From Enchytraeus crypticus (Eukaryota > Annelida > Clitellata > Enchytraeida > Enchytraeidae), in assembly GCA_905160935.1 (NCBI GenBank), contig CAJHZI010000273.1:123501-187500 (forward strand): a DNA stretch of 64,000 nucleotides, read 5' to 3'. A program made the position numbers and the translations under genes. A model generated the notes under the pieces. That model worked only from the letters and a program-made list of their open reading frames with translations, was not told where the DNA came from and made no database searches. This document shows positions 12,900-24,289 of the stretch, piece after piece. Positions within the stretch are counted from its first letter, which is position 1; each line of letters begins with the position of its first letter.

Positions 12900-15800
12900 G
12901 CTATCTCTCTGTCTCTATGTATCTCTCTCTATCTTTCTCTCTCTCTCTTCTATCCTTTTCTTTACCTATCTCTCTTCTCTCTCTCCCTCTCTTTCTCTCT
13001 ACCTATCTCTCTCTCTATCTCTCTCTCACTCTCTATCTGTCTATCTTTGTCTATCTCTCTCACGAGAGATCCCAATGTTATAAGTTCTTCTTTATATAGG
13101 AAAGAAGCGCAAATCGCTACTGGAGATACACAACAAGAAGTACACTTCACCTGTGGAGGTTAGTGGTGGGGAGTCATGGAAGAAATACATCAGGAAACTC
13201 AAGCTGACCTTCGACCCTGAGCTCAGTGATAGCCTGCAGGTCAATGAACTCAAGGGTCAAAGATTCTTCAAAGGAAACTTTATTATAAACGGTACGATAT
13301 TTTCTGCATTAAACTACCCCTTTTTACTACCCGTTTTTAAAATATATTTTATTTAAGATAATTTCAGTGCGCTGGTTCGTATGGCGTTTATGCGTGAGGC
13401 CCAGATTTAGTAATTGAAAAGTTAATCTTCTTCTTCAGTGCACTTCCAAGTGGCAGGTTTAAGGCACAAATTCATACTCAAAGTCTTCTTTCTCGCTCCA
13501 TAAGAGCACTCCATAGATCAACAAGTTAATCCCTTCACAATGTCTATGCCTTATCCATACCTTATGTAGCCTATAGCTTAGGAAAAGTATGGCTTCTGAA
13601 GTAGTTTCTTGTTGCCTTCCTCAGTTAGTTGGATTAATTACCATTTAATCTTGGGGGAAATATATCATGATGAGGTGGATCCCTTCTAGCCATCCTCAGC
13701 TCCTGCCTTTAGTCGCCTCTTACGTACACGCGGCAGATTGTTTGCGGTTACTCTACTCTGCAGGGGTCCAACCACTCCCGAGCACAACACGGGGAAAGTT
13801 AATATGTTAGTTAATATTAAAGATACAAATTCCAATGCAATGAATCAAAATAAATGATATATTTGGACTGATTTTTTGGATTTGGGTGTTTGCACCGTTT
13901 TTGGACCTTCTTTTTGCTCGCTAGCTTGATTTTGTCTCAGTAGTGCTCGATGTTGTCATTTATGACCGTTGCACTCTAATTGTTGTTATTGCTGTTATTA
14001 TTAATTTATTAATTTACCTCATTCTGTGTTGACTGTATTACTCCAAAAACATCACTATTATTCCCAGGCTTACTAGAGAAGGAGCCATCATTTATACCAG
14101 TGGATTTGCCACTGCAGATCCTGGTTGCCAGCGGGTTCAGGGCACAAAATAGCGAAGAGGAATGGACGAAAATCACTGAGATGTACAAGCTGGCGTGTTT
14201 TACAACGGCTCTAATGTATAAGAATGCTAAGCCGAATGGTATGAGAAACTTTACCAGCATTTACGATCTTGTTTACTAATTTACTATCTAATTTACTGAC
14301 TAGCTATCTAATTTAATAAATTACTATCTCATTTACTAATTTATTATCTAATTTACTAATTTACTAGGTAATTTACTAATTTACTATCTAATTTACTATC
14401 ACATTTACTAATTTAGGCATACAATCCAATTTACTAATTTACTATCTAATTTACAAATTTACAAATTTATTAAATAACTATCCAATTTACTAATTTATTA
14501 TCTATTTGACAAATTTACTAGGTAATTTACTAATTAACTATCTAATTTACAAATTAACTATCTAATTTGCTATCTTTTATACTACTATTTGTTATCTAGT
14601 TGCGTTTTATATGCTAATACGCAGTAATCACTACTGAAATCTTATAATATATTAGCCTCTGATAGGCCTTGGGTTATGTTTCTTCTAATAATCCATCATC
14701 ATAATCACAGTCGTCATCGTCATCATCATCATCATCATCATCATCATCTTGAGTCCCAGTTTAACTATGGTAGGGGACTGTCATGCCAATTTGAAAATTG
14801 CATTTATTGAACATCATTTCTTGAAAGCTTGGGAATTTTAAATAAAATATTGCAAAGCATTTTTGAAATTATTGAAAGATGTAGTCCTTTTATCGGGTTT
14901 TTAATATTTATATTATTTTCAACAAGAAATGAATTTCTATTACTTGAAGACTTTACCCGTAATGTGTTCGGGTTGCTGAAGAATAGACCAACCGTAAACT
15001 TTTTGTTTTAAATGGCGAATCCCAGCCGCGCTGATCTGAACGTAAAATCTCGGACATTCACTGGACTAATTATACGGGAAATGGTCTACGTTTCGTAACG
15101 GTTAAAACATGTGATATTAAAAGTTATAGATATCAACAGAGTTGATCATTTAGTTAATTTGTGCTAAATTCTTACTTTTGTTTTAGTTTTACAAGCTATA
15201 CAGCCATTCTATTTGTTATCCAACTTATTCCATATCGGAAATTCTATTGTCTTTGCCATTTACTTCAATTTAATTTTTACAAATTGTTGAACACGACGGT
15301 AGGCCCTATGCGTCTTGCTGAATTGGTAAAATTTGCAATCGTCATAATTTAATTTGGCCCTACTATTTAGGTTTATTATATCTTAAAGGCCTCTTATACC
15401 AACATGTATATTATCACCTTCTTCTTCCATTGAATTCCAGTTTACCTTGAGTCGGAATTAGAAAATGTTGTAGCAATTTCTGGAGCCTTGGCGCTCACCA
15501 GCAGAGGGCCCTTTTCTGACATTGATTTGAAACTTAGCGCTTAGTCGCCTTTTACTATACGTGCAGTCAACGGTTATTCTTCAGCAACCCTTAGACAACA
15601 CTGGTATTTTAATCCAAATTGCACGCAAACTAAAATTTTGCTATAGTCTCCCATGACTACATTGATAGTATTGGCTGGAGCCAGTAGCGATAGTGGTTAG
15701 GTACTCGACCGCGGATAAGTACATGAATGTGCGGGGCTCAAATCCTGAGCTTGCCCGTCACTGACATCGCTTTCGAGTGAGGAAACTGATGTTAACACTA

Positions 15801-18800
15801 GCTTTACCAGATTTGCTTTTATTTATTCTGGCAATTCACGTTATATTTCAGATTTATTTATAATGCTCTCCGGAACACCAGTTAGAACTCTGGCAGAACT
15901 TAAAGATTCAGTAGAACAGAGTGAGAGTCTAGCGAGTCAGTCCGGGGAACCCTTTGATGAAGCTGATGGAAATATGATAGATGGTAATTTCTTCTTCTAC
16001 TTCTTTTTCTTTTTCTTCTTCTTCTTCTTCTTGTATTTGTGAACTACCTAACGGCAGGTCCATAGCATAGGACTTCCAGCTAATTCTATCCTCAGCTTTT
16101 CTTTTCATCTCTATATAATAATTTATTAGCAAATCATCTTATGTCATGGTCTTCCTCTAACTCTTTTCCCTTGCATTCTTCCTTCTATTAACTCCATCAT
16201 AAAATCTCCTCCCTATAATATGTCCTATTCAGCTTTTCGTACTATTTCCTATCATATCTCTTAACTGTCTCTCTGTATAGACTCTTTCAAGAACTTGTTC
16301 ATTTGTTTAGTTCTCTACTCCATTTAATCGTGGGGAAATTTAACGGTGAGATGGGTCCCATTTGCCTTCCTCAACTCTTGCCTTAGTCTCCTCTTACATG
16401 CACGCGGCAGCTTGTTTGTGATTGCCCTACTGTGCAGTTATTCCAACTACACCCGAGAACAACACGGGAAAATATGTATCAATATATCTATATTTCTCAA
16501 AATACTATAGTACGTTATCTGACGCTCTCATTATCTTTTTCATTATGATAAGACATGTAAAGCCCTGGCTCTGTAATGTTGAATATAAAAGATGTTTGAA
16601 GTTTTACCGATTAGTAACTCCACTACTGAGACAGCGTTGTTTCCAAATGGCTTCGTACATGAAAAGTCATGTAACGGCTTGATATGTTAATTAATTTAAG
16701 CCAATTTTCATTCAATATTCATCCAAGCCAAGACGGGAGCTGTTGATAGTAACTTTGTTCAACACAATTTGTGCTCCAGGATCTACACTCACGGACTACG
16801 ACCAGGATACAGTGATTGAGGAATCAAGAGCAACAAGTAGGCAACAGCAGCAACACCAGGTACAACAGCAACAAAATCGTGGGCAACAAAGACAGCAGCA
16901 ACAACATCAGATGCAACAGAGACAACAACAAAATGGGCAACAAAAGCAGAGGGAAGCAGTTCAACTACAGACGCCTAGAGAAGATTTGAGAGCAGGAGAT
17001 GGAGTGACAGAGGAAATCAGAATAAAGCAACAGGCTGCTTCTATAGTGACAGCCGAGCAACAGAATCGACATATGCAACCGAAGCAACCAAAGCAACAAC
17101 AACCTGACAATGATTTACACAACGGTGACGGGTACGTTACTAAACTCTAAAAGAAATGACCTCTTGAGATTAGTCGTCGACTTGTTATTGATCTTGCGCT
17201 TAGTGGTTGACTATAGCTGGCTAAGTTCCGTGTACAATTCCACAACTAATATTATCTTATTCTAGATGCCTATGGTAGTGTAACCCACTAGGCTATATTG
17301 CACAAAATAGCACTATGCTAGATGAAGCAGTGGGAACTGTTTTTGTATACAGTAACTGTAAACTGTACCTTATTCGTGTAGTTATTATGTACATGCATTA
17401 GGTTTGTTCAGCTCAGAGATTCTCTGGTGTTCGACAGCGGATCAGTAGGTGCATGATTCAATTCCCTATTCACACTCAAATCTCTGCCCGTCATTGATAT
17501 GCTTTTCGAGTAGGAAACTGACGTTGAAATAGTATTTCTGATTTAGCTTTGTATACGATTACAAGAATGTATTAATTATTAGAGATAAGAGATCACATGC
17601 TTTTTGTTATGAACATACTAACATTTTAAATTCAGCAGGAGTTAATGAGACGCTCTAGATTCACATTTAACGTCCGTTACCTGAACCTGAGAGTTCTATC
17701 AAGGACGTCTCCAAAATTCAGCTGTAAGAACATCTGCAGAACCAGAGCATAGATAAGTGTCTCATATCAGAAGATAAAGTGAGATCCAAAACAGCGCAGT
17801 CCAGTAAAATGGTGTTAACTCAATTACACATTTTCAAATTCAGGATAGTCTTGTTAGTCATATAGTAAATATTTAACTATATCAACTCTAGCTCAAGACT
17901 CCGACGGTAAAACAGCCGACCGCGGATCAGTATGTATGTGTTCAAATCCTAGACTCGATCGTCATTGATATCGCTCTCGATAAATTTAAATTGAAGTTAA
18001 CTGACGTTGATAAAGGACTAACAGCCTTACGGTCTTACCATAAATATATAATAATAAATAATAATAAAGGTTTAACGTCCGTTTCCTCATCCAGGGATGA
18101 TGTCAGGGACGTCGATCTGAAATATATCCGTAATATATTTGCTAAATTATAAAAAATATGGAGCGTTAAGTTTTACGTCTGTTGCCGCTTAGAAAGAAAT
18201 ACTCTCAGATAAAGTGTGGCTGGGATTCGAACCGATGACCTTCTGCTTCTCGATCAGTTGTTCTATCCAATTAGCCATCCATTAAATCCATCAATTCGTA
18301 TATTGTTTATTTCAGACCGCAGCCAGTGAGGGAAAACTTCTCAAATCTCAATCAAGAAATCAATCAATCAGTAAATCAATCATACGTCATGACAACCGAC
18401 GACGAGCAAATCTCATCGGTGTCGCAGCAACCACCTGTAACTAGGTCAGAGTTCAGAGGTTACGAGATTCAACAGGAAAATAGGTCAGAGGTTAGAGACC
18501 AGGAAAACGACTATCCGGATTCTCGACATTCTGAGAGACATCAGCAATCCACTCGTTACGTGGAACCCGATCAGACTGAAGGAAGGTTGAACTGGGAATC
18601 CATAGATCTCGACTCGCAGCCTTTACCGAGAGGCTACGATAACGGTTCGTCGTCAACGGCGCGAGCATTCATTGAAGGTCACGTGACGACGAGAAACCAC
18701 GCTATTGGCCATTCAAATCAGGATCATCATGGCGACCAAGTGTTGCGCAATCGACCACGTGATCGCCAGGATGATCACGTGATAGAAGCCCGGCTTGGCG

Positions 18801-21516
18801 ACTACGTAGATGATCCCATGTACGACGAAAGGGACGTTGAATATCAAGCAGCCGTTAGACAGGATCGGCACAGACAACACCGTGACATCCAGGATGATCT
18901 CGAGCGCGATATGAACCGTATGCACGTTGACGAACGGTACATCGCCTCTGCTCACGTGACCAATGGAAGAACCTCCGAAGTGGAGAGAAGATCACGTGGA
19001 TACATTCGTGTGGATGATGATCCGGATATCTGGCAGAGTCATAAGAAGTCTCAGAGTGTGGAGGTGAGATCACGCGCAACTGGATTGGAGGATAGGAGGC
19101 AGGGAGGAAAGCGTGGATACCAGGACGAGGGATTGGAGAGTGATGGTGGAAGGGGAACAGCCGGTAGCTCGACTCGTTTGAGGTGGCCCGTGCCCAACAG
19201 TCGTAGTGGTAGAGCGAGTACAGCCTACTATGAAGATACCCAAGCTTATCCTGCAGTACAGGTAGTCAATCTATCATATCGTCACGCGATCATTAGCTCA
19301 TTCACTCATTCAAACGCTCACTCACTTAATCACTCGCTCACTTAATCACTTGCTCACTCACTTAATCACTAGCTGACTCGCTCTATCACTCACACACTCA
19401 CTCACTCACTTAATCACTAACTGACTCTCTTTAGCACTCACTCAATCACTCACTCACACAATCACTAGCTGACTCGCTCTCTCATTCACTCACTAACTTA
19501 ATCACTAACTGACTCGCTTTAGCACTCACTCACACACTCACTCACTCACTTAACCACTAACTGACTCGCTTTAGCACTCACTCACACACTCACTCATTTA
19601 ATCACTAGCTGACTCGTTCTGTCACTCACTCACACACTTGCTCACTCACTCACTAGATGACTCTCTCTATCACTCACTCACACTTGCTCACTTAATATCT
19701 AGATATCTCGCTCTATCACTCATACACTTCCTCACTCACTTAATCACTCACACAATTCCTCACTCACTTAATCACTCACACACTTGCTCACTTAATCACT
19801 AGATGACTCTCTCTATCACTCACTCACACACTCACTCACCGCCTTTTGCTACAGTTTGCAAAACTGCGACTCGGACACAACACGATGAACGTGTGTGAGT
19901 TTATAGTAGGCCTAAATATTCCAATTTCATATTAATTTCACAATATAAGTCTCTTATTGTTTCACATAAATTAATTAAAAGCCAAATTAAAGAACATGAA
20001 CTACAGTCATGGCTAAAAATATAGGGACACCGAATAATTTGGACTTTTATTTATTTTAAATAATTATATTATCAGTCTATTTGCACTATTGAATTAATCA
20101 GTTGTACCGATGTCAAAACTGAACTCTCACATGTGACAGCCAGCATACATACCATTTGGCGTCGCATTGTGGTCGTAAATTTCTGCTACTGCTCTTTAAT
20201 TTTGGCCATGACAGTAGCTGGAATATTGGTAAATCGCAACTAATACTTTAATATTGGCGATACTTTACAATATCTATCCTTACCAATTTTTGATCATCGG
20301 ACTGGCTTTCGTTTAGAACCTTACTTCCCCTCAGCACATTTCTTTTGCAGATTGGTATGGGTGAATTGATCTGTTGTGATGTGTGCTTTTGGGGACGTCT
20401 CTGACATCATCCCTGAATGAGGACACGGACGCTAAACCTCTATTATTATTATATTTTAATATTGACGATGATTTACAATATTATCGACAGCTAAGAACAG
20501 TTAGACCATCCTCACAACAAGGGGTCCCGCCCACTCTGCGTAACACGCTGGATTATGCCCCGCCCACTAGCAGAAAACCCACCTCGGTATCAGGCTACAG
20601 CACAGTGCCGCACAGCTATAAATACCTCAGCGGCCCTCAGGCAACTTACTATCAACAGCAGAAGTATCTGCAGCGACAGCAACGGCAGCAGCTGCAGCAG
20701 ATTCTTGAACATGACGCAAACAATAATTCTGACGTCATCATACGTCACAAAGCAGGCCCAAGGATTCAGTGTATAACCACGGACATGAATGGTTATGGTT
20801 ATCAAAACCCAGTCAGGTATAGCGTAATCTGTTTATTATTTTTGTAATGAATGTGGACTTAGAGATATATAGATAGGCCTATAACGAATACATCAAACTT
20901 TATTTGTTACCAAAACAAAGTAGAGTCAAAATATTACTATCTATAACAAAAACTTATGTAGGAAAATAAGAAATTCAATTAAAACCTTTATAACCACTCA
21001 ACGGGCTAATTAAGAGCTAGGTGCTAACTTCTGCAAAATAGCGTTTGAGTCCATAAGTTTTACGTTAATAAAACTTAAAAATAAAATAATAATAATTAAA
21101 AATAAAATAATAATTGCGCCTTTACAGCTAAATATTGCAAATTTAAATTACATTTAAGTGTCGTTCACCGAGATATTCCAAGATTGAACTGCTTCTGTTA
21201 TATCAAATAATATCCCAAAAGTAAATTTCACTATTCAGAGAGTACTTACGGATATTTTAAAAACTCTCTCACTAGTAGTATTTAGTAGACTATGGAAGTT
21301 GAATTATGTTATTAAAATAATTAAATTCAGTATTACGAAAGCTTCTATGAGAAGCCTCATTAAAATAAATTTAAAATAAATTCATATCTCAATCAGGAAT
21401 TAATTCCATATTGGTTGACTGCTAGTATGGTATGAAGAATAGAGAAGTGGTGAAGGTTTTCTCATATCCCGACCCTAGTTAATAGTTAAATTGATATTAA
21501 AGGGAAGAAGAATATT

Positions 21517-21555
<39 letters not shown>

Positions 21556-21984
21556 ATGATGATGATGATGATGATGACGACGACGACGACGAAGACGACG
21601 ACGACGATGACGATGATCATGATCATGATCATGATCATGATCATGATGACTTCGTTATTGTCTAACAGGATTTCAAACTCACCAATGGGCAAACGGTTAG
21701 ATTCAAGCCACGCCTATTCAGTGCAGAGGTCTCACAGCGCCGTGCCCAGTGCAGTGAGTAGGCCTGGCCCGTACATGCGCCCAGCGCCTATGACTCATCA
21801 GGTCGTTAGTGCACGTGTACCGGCCAATGTTCATGTAAACAATGGCAGAAGGTCGTATGGTTCTCTATCAAAGGCTGCAGGACGTAAGATGTATGTGGGG
21901 CCATATGATGGTGAAATGGAAACGCTATATATTAACAGAGATCAGAGACCCTCCTCCATAATGGGAGCTCAGAGAGGAGGTTAG
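10513..21984 (+). CDS. Gene 1: multi-exon gene of unknown function, possibly a CABIT-like adaptor (spliced span)
   Basis: Nine exons (10513-10736, 11679-11754, 13100-13291, 14068-14238, 15852-15983, 16780-17131, 18316-19261, 20491-20816, 21669-21984) have GT-AG borders and compatible phases (0,1,1,1,1,2,0,2 at successive junctions), giving about 900 residues. The first five exons encode a compact, non-repetitive region. The rest is Gln-rich, then Arg/Asp/Glu-rich, then Tyr/Gln/Pro-rich and probably disordered. No signal peptide or membrane segment is seen in the exons found, so a cytosolic protein is inferred. The folded part (FALIAS, then RRCTLLDAYG, then PVDLPLQILVASGF) faintly recalls the beta-rich CABIT domains of GAREM/THEMIS adaptors; this is an impression, not a match. 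A further 5' exon may be missing, and the 3' end may be the in-frame TAG at 21982 or a splice to 23624. Confidence 0.75.
11679..11754 (+). CDS. Gene 1 exon B (76-bp exon)
   Basis: Found by phase logic: the flanking exons end in phase 0 and begin in phase 1, so an exon of 3n+1 bases was required. This one encodes NFEYPKMVRLESVQEQRR then CTLLDAYG, with acceptor tgctgtAG and donor TATG/GTAGAA. The frame stays open past the donor for about 30 codons, so a retained longer form is possible. It joins exon C to read DAYG-KKRKSLLEIHNKKY. Confidence 0.7.
11810..12545. repeat. Tandem repeat of about 60 bp, split by a LINE
   Basis: Units with tccaagtcatcgtggaggaa, gttaatgctagagatgaaca and ttcttatat at 11810-11955, resuming at 12460-12545 after the L2-like insertion. 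Confidence 0.7.
11955..12425 (-). mobile_element. L2/CR1-type LINE, 3' fragment in gene 1
   Basis: Begins with an (AAT)n tail and the stem-loop segment, then 3' UTR and C-terminal coding remnants nearly identical in arrangement to 40140-40620. It interrupts a roughly 60-bp tandem array that resumes at about 12460. Confidence 0.8.
12795..13070. repeat. CT-rich microsatellite
   Basis: Mixed (CT)n, (CTAT)n and (CTTT)n, ending about 30 bp before gene 1 exon C. Similar tracts: 2600-2670, 36418-36475, 36582-36745, 49070-49160, 47456-47775. Confidence 0.9.
13100..13291 (+). CDS. Gene 1 exon C
   Basis: Encodes KKRKSLLEIHNKKYTSPVEV, then SWKKYIRKLKLTFDPELSDS, then GQRFFKGNFIING. Acceptor ttctttatatAG at 13098-13099 follows a long CT-rich tract; donor AACG/GTACGA. 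It begins and ends in phase 1. Alternating hydrophobic residues with basic loops suggest a beta-rich fold (inference). Confidence 0.85.
13425..13800 (+). repeat. Rep-E copy in gene 1
   Basis: Same order of blocks as 22058-22430, ending cactcccgagcacaacacgg. Confidence 0.7.
13860..14003 (-). repeat. Rep-G copy upstream of gene 1 exon D
   Basis: Minus copy containing gtgtttgcaccgtttttgga and ctaattgttgttattgctgt; ends 65 bp before the acceptor. Confidence 0.72.
14068..14238 (+). CDS. Gene 1 exon D
   Basis: 171-bp exon, phase 1 on both sides, acceptor attattcccAG, donor AATG/GTATGA. Encodes LLEKEPSFIPVDLPLQILVA, then SEEEWTKITEMYKLACFTTA. The codon shared with exon C completes Gly. A Rep-G repeat copy ends about 65 bp before the acceptor, and a tandem repeat starts about 30 bp after the donor. 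Confidence 0.85.
14265..14580. repeat. AT-rich tandem repeat after gene 1 exon D
   Basis: Units near 19-21 bp of the type atttactaatttactatcta, starting about 30 bp after the exon D donor. Confidence 0.85.
15852..15983 (+). CDS. Gene 1 exon E
   Basis: 132-bp exon, phase 1 at both ends, acceptor tatatttcAG, donor GATG/GTAATT. Encodes LFIMLSGTPVRTLAELKDSV, then SGEPFDEADGNMID. The first half looks like the end of the compact region and the acidic Ser-rich second half starts the disordered part. The other two frames close quickly. Confidence 0.8.
16780..17131 (+). CDS. Gene 1 exon F (polyglutamine exon)
   Basis: 352-bp exon starting in phase 1 (acceptor gtgctccAG) and ending in phase 2 (donor GACGG/GTACGT). 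After STLTDYDQDTVIEESRATSR come about 40 residues dominated by Gln with interspersed Arg, His and Met, then a mixed polar segment and a second shorter Gln/Lys/Pro tract. The Gln tract uses mixed CAA and CAG codons, so it is not a pure unstable CAG run. Likely disordered. Confidence 0.85.
18040..18115 (-). mobile_element. Solo L2-like tail (about 60 bp)
   Basis: Only the (AAT)n tract and the stem-loop segment aacgtccgtttcctcatcc... are present. Similar tail-only pieces lie at 134-225 (-), 24222-24280 (-), 49218-49285 (+), 54470-54535 (-) and 63876-63930 (-); a somewhat longer degraded piece is at 17672-17810 (-). Confidence 0.7.
18185..18290 (-). repeat. tRNA-like SINE head
   Basis: Minus strand reads ggatggctaattggatagaa (A box) and atcggttcgaatcccagcca (B box), then a short body with tgagagtatttctttctaag. 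It sits 26 bp before gene 1 exon G. Stems are imperfect. Confidence 0.5.
18316..19261 (+). CDS. Gene 1 exon G (long charged low-complexity exon)
   Basis: 946-bp exon, acceptor tgtttatttcAG, donor TACAG/GTAGTC, phase 2 in and phase 0 out. Encodes about 315 residues rich in Arg, Asp, Glu, Gln, His and Ser, with Tyr residues in acidic settings such as DYVDDPMYDERDVEYQ, which could be tyrosine-kinase sites (inference). It is more GC-rich than its surroundings and free of stops, which is strong coding evidence. A minisatellite starts about 30 bp after the donor. Confidence 0.9.
19290..19845. repeat. Minisatellite after gene 1 exon G
   Basis: Units built from actcactcac, ttaatcactagctgactcgc and tctatcactcac, with a longer higher-order period near 70-80 bp. 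Confidence 0.9.
20004..20214. mobile_element. Tc1/mariner-like MITE
   Basis: Inverted ends: left cagtcatggctaaaaatata, right ttttggccatgacag (reverse complement ctgtcatggccaaaa). Each end is flanked by TA, the Tc1/mariner target. About 211 bp, no coding capacity, AT-rich interior. Lies in the intron between gene 1 exons G and H. Confidence 0.8.
20285..20455 (+). mobile_element. L2/CR1-type LINE 3' end, just upstream of gene 1 exon H
   Basis: Carries the family 3' UTR (catcggactggctttcgttt), stem-loop and ATT-rich tail, and ends 36 bp before the acceptor at 20490. Confidence 0.78.
20491..20816 (+). CDS. Gene 1 exon H
   Basis: 326-bp exon, phase 0 in and phase 2 out, acceptor attatcgacAG, donor GTCAG/GTATAG. 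Encodes a Pro/Tyr/Gln-rich segment including TLRNTLDYAPPTSRKPTSVS and YKYLSGPQATYYQQQ, then a short Gln-rich coil. The acceptor lies 36 bp after an L2-like LINE tail. Confidence 0.88.
21517..21655. repeat. GAT / GAC / GATCAT microsatellite before gene 1 exon I
   Basis: (ATG)n, then (ACG)n, then (ATCATG)n, ending 13 bp before the acceptor. It stays in frame with the exon, so the ORF extends into it artificially. Confidence 0.92.
21669..21984 (+). CDS. Gene 1 exon I (last clear exon; TAG or donor at its end)
   Basis: Acceptor ttgtctaacAG at 21667-21668, 13 bp after a long GAT/GATCAT microsatellite. Encodes ISNSPMGKRLDSSHAYSVQR, then basic Ser/Pro-rich sequence, MYVGPYDGEMETLYINRDQR and a terminal AQRGG. 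The frame reaches TAG at 21982-21984, but AGAGGAG/GTTAGT at 21979-21980 is a strong donor in phase 1. Splicing to the acceptor at 23622-23623 (tctcccttccAG) would instead give Gly-His-Leu-stop, so both models end the protein at nearly the same place. Confidence 0.8.
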
Positions 21985-22057
21985 TCATATAATAATCTCT
22001 CTCTCTGTCTCCTCTCTCTCTGTCTCTCTCTCTCTCTTTCTCTCTTCCTCTCTCTCT

Positions 22058-22430
22058 CTCTTCAGTGCACTGCCATGTGACCGGTTATAGTTACATATTC
22101 ATAATAAAAAGTCTGCTTTATCGCTCCAATAGGAGCACTCCTTAGATCAACAAATTAATCCCTTCACAAAGATATGCCTTATCCATACCTTATGTAACCC
22201 ATAGCTTGGGAAGAGTATGGCTTCTGGGGTGGTTTCCCGTTGCCTTCCTCAGTTAGATGGATTGATTACCATTTAATCCTGGGGCAAAATATTTTATGGT
22301 TAGGTGTGTCCCCTCTTGCCATCCTCAGCTCCTACCTTAATCGCCTCTTACGTACACGCGGCAGATTGTTTGCGGTTGCCCTATTCTGCTGTGGTTCAAC
22401 CACACCCGAGCACAACACGGGAAGAAATAC
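22058..22430 (+). repeat. Rep-E: interspersed repeat of about 380 bp
   Basis: Starts at a (CT)n tract with tcagtgcactgccatgtg, runs through tagatcaacaaattaatccc, ttatccataccttatgtaac and gaggtggtttcccgttgcc, and ends cacacccgagcacaacacgg. Other copies: 13425-13800 and 49718-50055 (near complete), and degraded or partial pieces at 9226-9400, 10120-10285, 16310-16470, 30350-30610 and 36745-37010, all plus. No ORF, no clear inverted ends. Confidence 0.7.
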
Positions 22431-23509
22431 ATTAATCAAAAGCATTAATGAATAATTTCGGTATACATTACTAGTGACTACATTATTAAATCAATTGTAA
22501 TTTGGGTGATTAATCAACCAATCTGTCATATAGTTAGTCACGTATTAAATTTATCCATACATTTATTGTCTTTGCACGCAGATAGTGTTTTTTAAATCGC
22601 GTAGCACCCTTAAATATTAAATCGTTTATTAAGCAACGTAAAATATTATTTCTTGTACTCTATTTTGTTAGCGTCGAGAATCTACATTCACAACTGATCA
22701 AGATATCAATGCGAAAACGACCGAAGGGCATTCTATGAAAAACTTTAAGCAGCCTTCAAATCTACGCTGAGCTGAACATGAAAAAATAGTTTCTTATTCC
22801 ATAGTTTAGAGGGTTTTTCACTCGGTGGCCAGCTAACGGAAGCTCTAATCTCATCAATTGGCTGAAACGATCACAGTTTACGAAATTCTGGAGCCAAGTT
22901 ATTGTAAGATGAACAATGAACAGACTAGTGTTTTCAACTACTTTAATTTAACTCTACTAAATTTTATTAAAGCTTTTCCTATATTTTGTACTATATTTTT
23001 ATTTTTATAGTTTCTTCTATTTGTAAATTCTTCTTTTCATTGGATTATTCGACATTGATATCTACTGTCTTATTACTTTTGACATGTTTAAAGCAACAAT
23101 AATTATATTATAAGAATTTCATAAGAATTTTATACAAATTATACAGAATAAGGAGCCTACTCGTAGAATTGCTTCTATCCTGGGCTCTCCCGTCACTGAT
23201 ATCGCTTTCGCGTGACGAAACTGACGCTAACACTAGCTTTACTAGCTTTTTATCGTTGTGTTGCTTCTATCCATAGATTTAATATGAAGCAGACTTTTGA
23301 TTTGAAATGAAACTGTTGATTGAAATGTGTAGAATTGTAACATTACGGAAACATTGCATTGGATTAAATTACGATCTTTTCCTGCACCGAACCATTCTTC
23401 AAGGTTCTACGAGATTTTTCACTGCTGCCGTATTTCTCCAAAACTCATAAGATTTTCGAAATTATTTTCTACAAAAAATGCTGCTTTACCAAATTTCTAA
23501 TGAGTTACT

Positions 23510-23526
23510 CCCCCCCCCCCCCCCCC
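23510..23526. repeat. 17-base C homopolymer
   Basis: Uninterrupted run of C in an otherwise AT-rich region. Its length is prone to sequencing error. Confidence 0.9.
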
Positions 23527-24289
23527 ACTGGAAATTACATCCCATCTTGGCGTCTATGTCTTCTACATTGAAATGGACTGCGCTATGAATCCAGTATTTT
23601 AATCTATTTATTCTCCCTTCCAGGTCACCTATGAATCATGCAATAATATAATTATTTTTAATTTTTGTGTTCAGAACCATCAACTAAAACCATCGCAGGG
23701 AAAATGTAGATCCTTAATACATGTCTAGTTACAATGTGCCTTAAAACACACTGTACTATAAGTGGGCCTGTTACAATTTCAGTTATGCTTTCAGGTACTC
23801 GATCGCGGATCAGTTTGTGCAGGGTTCAAATCCTGGTCTCTCCCGTCACTGATATCACTTTCGAGTGAGGAAACTGACGCTAACATTAGCTTTAGCTTTA
23901 GCATTTTACCATCCCTTTGACGCGAATCACAATATTTTTCTGCTTCATTGCTATTAAGAGTTGCAGCTTAAATTATTTCGTATTTTCATTTCTTATTATG
24001 TTCTGAAGATCATCTGATGACGTTCTATAGACTATAGAGTCACACGATTTTACACGATTTTATCTGTATCTACGGCATAACTTCAGTGCTGGTGTCTACT
24101 TTTAATGCACGTTCTCTGTTTAATTCCTAATTGGATTTTTGTACATCTACGGTATGTGAAATGTTTTTTTTTCTTTACAGAATGCGTCGTTAAACATATG
24201 CTAAAGAATATGAATAATAAAATAATATTAAAGGTTTAACTTCCTTTTCGTCGTACAAGGATGATATCAGGGACGTACATTATGTTGTA

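Noticed and set aside
18713..19079. Two minus-strand frames opposite gene 1 exon G
   Set aside because: Shadows of a GC-richer real exon; no splice or domain support.
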